Origin: Acanthamoeba sp. SK_2022b
Taxonomy: Eukaryota > Discosea > Longamoebia > Acanthamoebidae
Direction: 5' to 3'
NCBI GenBank assembly: GCA_027943245.1
Contig: JANDJZ010000960.1
Span: forward strand, 1 to 12,105
Length of the DNA: 12,105 bases
A program made the position numbers and the translations under genes. Positions within the stretch are counted from its first letter, which is position 1; the number at the start of each line of letters is the position of its first letter. Below the pieces are notes generated by a model that was given only the letters and a program-made list of their open reading frames with translations, had not been told where the DNA came from and ran no database searches. Shown here piece by piece: positions 8,594 through 12,105 of this stretch.

Positions 8594-8699
8594 TAAAAAA
8601 TACCCCGTATTCGCGCGTCCTTTTTTTCTAGAAGCCAAAGCATCCGCCGGACCCGGCGGACAAGTTTGTTTAAAGCTTCGAGTCCAGGGGGTCCCCGTC

Positions 8700-9056
8700 A
8701 TGGACAGGCCCTCTGGATCCTCTCCCACGAGTTCTGTGGGCGAGTTCACCTGCACGCGCATCGTTTTAGAGGAAATTGCGGGCAAGATCCTTCCTGAGCC
8801 CGAGGACGAAGACGAAGTCATTGATGACAGCAAGTTCGACACCACCCCAGCGGGTAAAGGTGGCACTCCAAAACTCCACCTCTCCTCGAGATCTCCGTGT
8901 CAGCCAACTACGCAGTGGAAGCCGGAATACGAGGAGGAGTACGAGGACGCCGAAGGCAACGTCTACTCCAAAAAGACCTACGAGGAGCTCAGGAAGCAGG
9001 GACTGGTCTGCAGCAAATCAAATAGCAGGCTACCGTCGTCCGGAGCCTTTTATTGA
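8700..9056 (+). pseudogene. Truncated 5' gene fragment ending in repeat copy R
   Basis: An ATG at 8700 opens a frame with an acidic middle (LPEPEDEDEVIDD, residues ~33-45) and a segment EEEYEDAEGNVYSKKTYEEL (residues ~80-99). Both look like genuine protein and have host-like codon use. After about 108 codons the frame crosses into repeat copy R at 9024 and ends at 9056 with a tail (SRLPSSGAFY) that is antisense to F-box exon 1. The natural continuation is therefore missing. The frame is also open upstream of the ATG, back through a possible acceptor at 8631, so it could be an internal exon. Family unknown. Confidence 0.4.
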
Positions 9057-9445
9057 CCCCCTGCGCGGCCAGGGTGGCTGCTCGCTCATCGTTGTTTCGC
9101 GTCATCACCGCTTGTCCTCTTCATGCTGCTGCCTCTTTCTTCATGCTCTTGTAAACTTGTTTAACAACAAACTAATCACTTATTGGTGGAATCGCAACTC
9201 CGCGGCAAGACAGCCCAAGCCCAGAACACGTTGGCTATGGCGCCATGCGCTCCTGCAGCCACGCAAAGACGGAGTCCATGCACGCCGAGGGGCAGTGGTC
9301 GTGGCTGTCGCTTCCCGCGCTCACCCGCTCGCAGCCATCCGCCGCATCCGTCTCCATCGTCGTCGTCGTCGTCTTGGTCTTCTTCTTCGGCTTCTTCGCG
9401 TCCTCATCGCCTTCGTTGTCTGGTCGGTCGAGCGGCGTGTCGAGC
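9024..9445. repeat. Direct repeat copy R (decayed F-box 5' end plus intact ARB2 3' end)
   Basis: This 422-bp direct copy of 4036-4436 is in the same orientation, 4,988 bp away. On the minus strand it holds the intact last codons and stop of the ARB2-type gene (stop at 9235-9237), a ~110-bp spacer, and a degenerate copy of the F-box start. The ATG equivalent at 9124-9122 is followed by MKRTSGD, but small indels bring a TGA a few codons later. Confidence 0.95.
9049..9054 (-). terminator. Candidate polyadenylation signal AATAAA for the ARB2-type gene
   Basis: AATAAA lies about 180 nt downstream of the ARB2 stop codon and survives in an otherwise decayed stretch. The same hexamer occurs in copy L (4060-4065), where it falls inside the F-box reading frame as part of Asp-Asn-Lys-Arg codons. 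Confidence 0.4.
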
Positions 9446-10770
9446 GGCTGCTGGCTCTTGACCCAGTGGCGCGCCCTGGCGCGCAGCAGTCGGGTCACGT
9501 GCGGCGGCGTCTTGTCGTCGACGGCGTGCACCGAGTCGATGAACGCGACGGCGTGGACCGACGACCACCGCCGGCAGCGCGACGAGGCCCCGAAGAGGTC
9601 CCGTCGCCGGTCCTGCATGACCGACAGGGCGTGGTTGCCGCCGAAGCTGTGCGCGACGATGGCCACCTTGCCCGCGCCCTTGATCCCGAATCGCGTGGGC
9701 GTGATGAGTCGGTCCCACACGTGGGCCACGTGCTGGAACCCGTTCTCGTTGAACGGTATGGCCACCTTCGTCTCGCACTCGGCCTCTTCTTCGCCTTCAC
9801 CTTCGCCTTCTCTTTCCTCCTCCTTCTTCTCCTTTCGCTGTCGCTTGTTGCTGCCGGCGGTCGGCGGCTTCGGCTTTGGTTTGTCGTCCGCCTTGCGCTT
9901 GACCACCAACGCTTCGTTGTAGTTTGGATTCAGCACGACGACGGCATAGCCCTGGGCCGACGTGGCACGATCATGCGGCGTGAGTCAAGTGTGCGTGTGC
10001 GTTCGTGTTGTGTGTGTGTGACTCGCGTTGCTTACCTCGGCCTTGGCTCGAGCGACGTATGGCAGAACGGAACCGGTATGCAGCGACTCGAACATGCACA
10101 GCTTACGCGCCCACTGCCCTGCTCTGCACACAGCGCACAGCGCACAGTGTTGTGTGAGCAAACACGAGCCGGCGCATCGTACGATGCTCTCTCGCGCGGG
10201 GGAGAGGGACCTCACAGGACCCATGCCGCAGATGAGGACCAGCAAGCGGTCCGCGGTCGCCATGACCTCGGGCGGGCTCGCGAAGACGTTGCATCGCACC
10301 TGCTCGCGCCACGCCCGACACTTGCTTGGCGGATGCCAGAACTCGCGCCTGTGCTTCTCACTTGCTCGAAAGCAATCGAATCCATACTTGCACGCTGCTG
10401 GCTCGGGGCGTTCCCGCTTCTTGCTGCTTCTCTGGGCTGTTTCTTCTTCTTGTGTAGAGGCGAGCCGTGCCAAGGCCCTCCATTCCTCTTCTGATTCGTA
10501 GGCTGGAAGCCAAATTTCGTGTAGCGCGGATTGATCTGAAGATGACGAGGTGGACGTAAGTTGCTGCTGGATGTGGCGGACAACGGCAGCGCCCACAGCG
10601 TCGTAGTGCTCGGGCGAGATGAACTGGAAGGGTTCGTCGGGAGCTACCAAGGACACCAACCGTCCCTCATCGTTGAAAAAGTAGCCCAACTCCTCGAGCC
10701 CGCTTGCCTTGGCCTCCTTCTCCTTTGCTCGCTCCTCTGCCACCTCATCCTCCACCCGTTGTCGTTTCAT
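9235..10770 (-). CDS. ARB2/FAM172-type protein with a PBZ zinc finger, three exons
   Basis: Exons in transcript order are 10770-10211, 10123-10036 and 9951-9235, giving 454 residues. Introns are 87 bp (GTCCCT...TGTGCAG, phase 2) and 84 bp (GTAAGC...GCCCAG, phase 0). Splicing reconstitutes MGPVRAGQWARKL and AKAEGYAVVVLNPN, which match the order of the ARB2 domain family (animal FAM172A/ARB2A). That family has an alpha/beta-hydrolase-like fold and roles in co-transcriptional or heterochromatin-linked RNA regulation. An N-terminal GYFFNDEGRLV is also family-typical. Likely triad residues are S318 (AHSFGG), D355 (FIDSVHAVD) and H433 (SAGSDSHDH). Unusually, C127, C133, H140 and H146 in CKYGFDCFR...H...FWHP form a PBZ finger (C-x5-C-x6-H-x5-H), a poly(ADP-ribose)-binding module. 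Basic and acidic low-complexity linkers lie at ~234-275 and ~395-415. A divergent carrier gene shares its upstream region. The 3' end lies in repeat copy R. Confidence 0.9.
9988..10020. repeat. GT-rich simple repeat in an ARB2 intron
   Basis: An imperfect gtgtgcgtgtg...gtgtgtgtg run fills part of the second ARB2 intron (9952-10035). It is a common type of intronic low complexity in this window; compare the CA repeat at 11944. Confidence 0.8.
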
Positions 10771-10910
10771 TCTTCGAAAGGCGCATCAAGAATGGATTAT
10801 ATTACATTGTTTTTATAATTAATAAGATATTTCTTTTTGTTTTTCATTTATTAGCGCGACCGAACCAAACTCGCTGTCGTTTGTGGATTCCGAGAGCAAG
10901 CAATACACGG
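10771..10910. promoter_or_regulatory. Short AT-rich divergent promoter region
   Basis: The 140 bp between the ARB2-type ATG (10770, minus) and the carrier ATG (10911, plus) are strongly AT-rich in the middle (10795-10855), including tttttataattaataag at 10810-10826. The divergent genes must share it. I cannot single out one TATA box for each direction. Confidence 0.45.
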
Positions 10911-11941
10911 ATGGCAACGCCCTCTTCGTCTTCTTCGACGACCGAGGTGGTGACGTCTACCACCACCACGACCGGCGGGTCCACCCAGTCGCTGCTCCGG
11001 GCTGTGGTGGACCTGGTGGGCAACCAGAAGTGGCTCATCTATGGCGGCATCTCCGGCGGCATCTCGCGCACGGCCACCGCGCCCCTCGAGCGCCTCAAAG
11101 TTCTCAACCAGGTATGAGCCTCACCTTTGATTTAAAAATCAAAATAATCATTTTAAAGATGAGAAATATCGCTTTCTTATTCGCCAACGCTTGTTGCTGG
11201 TGTTTGCAAATACAAGAACAATAAAATAATGAATAAATAAATAAACGAAATAACCTCTTGCATTGGTGTGCACCGCAGGTGCAACACATGGACAAGTCAG
11301 GGCCACCACGGTACCAGGGCGTGCTGCCCGCCCTACGCAAGATTTGGGCCGAGGAGGGCTTCCTGTACGCTCCCCGCCGGTCGCACAGCAGCGCGTCGGC
11401 TTGGTCGTGCAACCACACGTCTGTCATGGCATTTCAGTGGCCACTTGAATGGTGAAACTCAACCGAGGAGGCACGCTGCTCCACAGGGCGTACTGGAAGG
11501 GCAACGCCACCAATGTCATCCGCATCATCCCATCCGACGCCGCCCGCTTCTACTCCTACGACACCTTCAAGAAGGCACACAACCACGACACGCATGCACA
11601 CAAACATGTCCACTAACCATACACCCACACACGCACACAACAGCTGCTATCGAAGCCCGGCGAGCCGATCACGCCCCTGATCCGAGTGATGGCCGGCGGG
11701 CTGGCCGGGATGGTGTCGACCATCGCCACCTACCCGCTCGACCTCGTGCGGACGCGGCTGAGCGTGCAGACCCTCCCCGGCCAGGGCGCCATCTACGCCG
11801 CGCGCTACCGGGGCATGTGGCACTGCCTCACCTCCATCTTCCGGGAGGAGGGCTTCTTTGCCCTCTACAAGGGCATGGGCGTCTCCATCCTGGTGCCCCC
11901 CTCTCTTCACCCTACCCACCTCCAACGCCGCACCAATCTCA

Positions 11942-12010
<69 letters not shown>

Positions 12011-12105
12011 ACACGCGACACACGACAGGGGGTGGCGCCGTACGTGGCCATCAATTTTGCGTCGTACGAGACGCTCAAGCAGTTGGTGAAGACGGACGGC
12101 AGCGA
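10911..12105 (+). CDS. Mitochondrial carrier family protein (SLC25-type), 3' end outside window
   Basis: Exons seen are 10911-11111, 11279-11364, 11487-11574, 11644-11892 and 12029-12105, giving 233 residues before the window ends. Introns 1, 2 and 4 are GT-AG; intron 3 (11575-11643) has a GC donor. A Ser/Thr-rich N-terminus of ~25 residues precedes the first carrier repeat. Signature motifs are PLERLK at 58-63 and PLDLVR at 156-161, each followed by an acidic-Gly segment (EEGFLAYWKGN, EEGFFALYKG) and an even-helix motif (RIIPSDAARFYSYDTFK, GVAPYVAINFASYETLK). These define two of three carrier repeats; the third is cut off. The NVIRI and GVAPYVAINFASYE wording resembles the CoA/ATP-Mg-phosphate transporter branch (SLC25A42, SLC25A24 types). 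The substrate cannot be fixed without the third repeat. The protein should sit in the mitochondrial inner membrane. Confidence 0.9.
11575..11643 (+). other. GC-AG intron in the carrier gene
   Basis: The carrier frame ...YDTFKK must join LLSKPGEP. The only phase-0 join without inserted residues uses AAG|GCACAC as donor and CACAACAG as acceptor. The nearest GT donor (11608) would leave a 36-bp intron and add 11 extra residues (His-rich). The intron is dominated by CA dinucleotides. Confidence 0.65.
11944..12007. repeat. (CA)n microsatellite in carrier intron 4
   Basis: About 32 uninterrupted CA units fill half of intron 4 (11893-12028), ending ~20 bp before the acceptor cacgacag. Confidence 0.98.

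Larger units (their letters stand above)
4896..8603. other. CpG-depleted block, candidate inserted or methylated element
   Basis: By hand count there are about 18 CpG in 5101-8580 (3,480 bp), with many 60-base rows holding none; TpG and CpA are abundant. Host-like coding DNA nearby has around a dozen CpG per 60 bp (e.g. 9541-9600). The right boundary is sharp: ccccgtattcgcgcg at 8602-8616 restores normal CpG. The left boundary is near 4875-4915. No terminal inverted repeats, LTRs, reverse transcriptase, integrase, tyrosine recombinase or DDE transposase motifs were found on either strand. Frames are short on both strands, with a few protein-like pieces annotated separately. The composition is seen directly; that it is a mobile or foreign element is inference. 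Confidence 0.8.

Noticed and set aside
4437..9023. LTRs, terminal inverted repeats or transposase/reverse-transcriptase motifs for the insert
   Set aside because: Reading both edges and both strands gave no inverted ends and no catalytic motif. The 0.4 kb flanking repeats contain host gene ends, so they are not LTRs.
4036..9445. Assembly artefact from joining two haplotypes
   Set aside because: Not excluded, but the copies differ by substitutions and several indels with opposite, complementary gene lesions, which fits old duplication better than allelic copies.
8776..10494. 572-codon open frame on the + strand
   Set aside because: It is antisense to the ARB2-type gene, crosses the repeat boundary, and has Arg/His/Leu-heavy composition. 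The minus strand carries family motifs and proper introns.
11608..11643. GT donor for carrier intron 3
   Set aside because: It would make a 36-bp intron and insert 11 extra, His-rich residues in a conserved helix.
11268..12089. 273-codon open frame over the carrier gene
   Set aside because: Wrong frame relative to the carrier motifs, and it reads the CA microsatellite as His-Thr repeats.
1..12105. CRISPR arrays, rRNA, tRNA, bacterial operons
   Set aside because: No spaced repeats, cloverleaf or rRNA signatures seen; genes have spliceosomal introns.

Overview
The window looks like a gene-dense, intron-rich protist nuclear genome. The short GC-rich genes carry spliceosomal introns of about 65-170 bp, codons prefer G/C in third position, and N-termini are rich in Ser/Thr. 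This fits Acanthamoeba or a close amoebozoan, but that assignment is inference from style and gene content only.

Layout. (1) 93-1198 (+): a two-exon gene whose first exon, once spliced, completes an AN1-like zinc finger; the rest of the protein is unrecognised. (2) 1334-4140 (-): a six-exon gene for a ~773-residue protein with an F-box-like N-terminus. (3) 4036-4436: a ~0.4 kb direct repeat (copy L). (4) 4437-9023: a 4.6 kb insert. Its edges look like host DNA and hold two orphan gene fragments (4704-4873 and 8700-9023). Its core (about 4896-8603) is almost free of CpG and carries only short, mostly broken reading frames plus one plausible small spliced membrane-protein gene. (5) 9024-9445: copy R of the direct repeat. 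(6) 9235-10770 (-): a three-exon gene for an ARB2/FAM172-type protein that also carries a PBZ zinc finger. (7) 10771-10910: a short AT-rich divergent promoter region. (8) 10911 to the window end (+): a mitochondrial carrier family gene, five exons seen, cut by the window edge.

The main result is the architecture of 4036-9445. Both repeat copies hold the same junction, the 3' end of the ARB2 gene next to the 5' end of the F-box gene. In copy L the F-box start is intact and the ARB2 tail is broken. In copy R the ARB2 tail is intact and the F-box start is broken. The simplest reading is that ARB2 and the F-box gene were once adjacent, about 100 bp apart on the minus strand. A duplication plus insertion then separated them, each gene keeping one good copy of the shared junction. 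The insert core has about 18 CpG dinucleotides in 3,480 bp by hand count, against roughly a dozen per 60 bp in parts of the flanking genes. That suggests long-term cytosine methylation and deamination, or foreign origin. I could not assign the core to any known element family.

Gene models were built by hand from splice signals, reading phase and, for ARB2, AN1 and the carrier, agreement with family motifs. Junctions in the F-box gene rest on phase and splice signals only.
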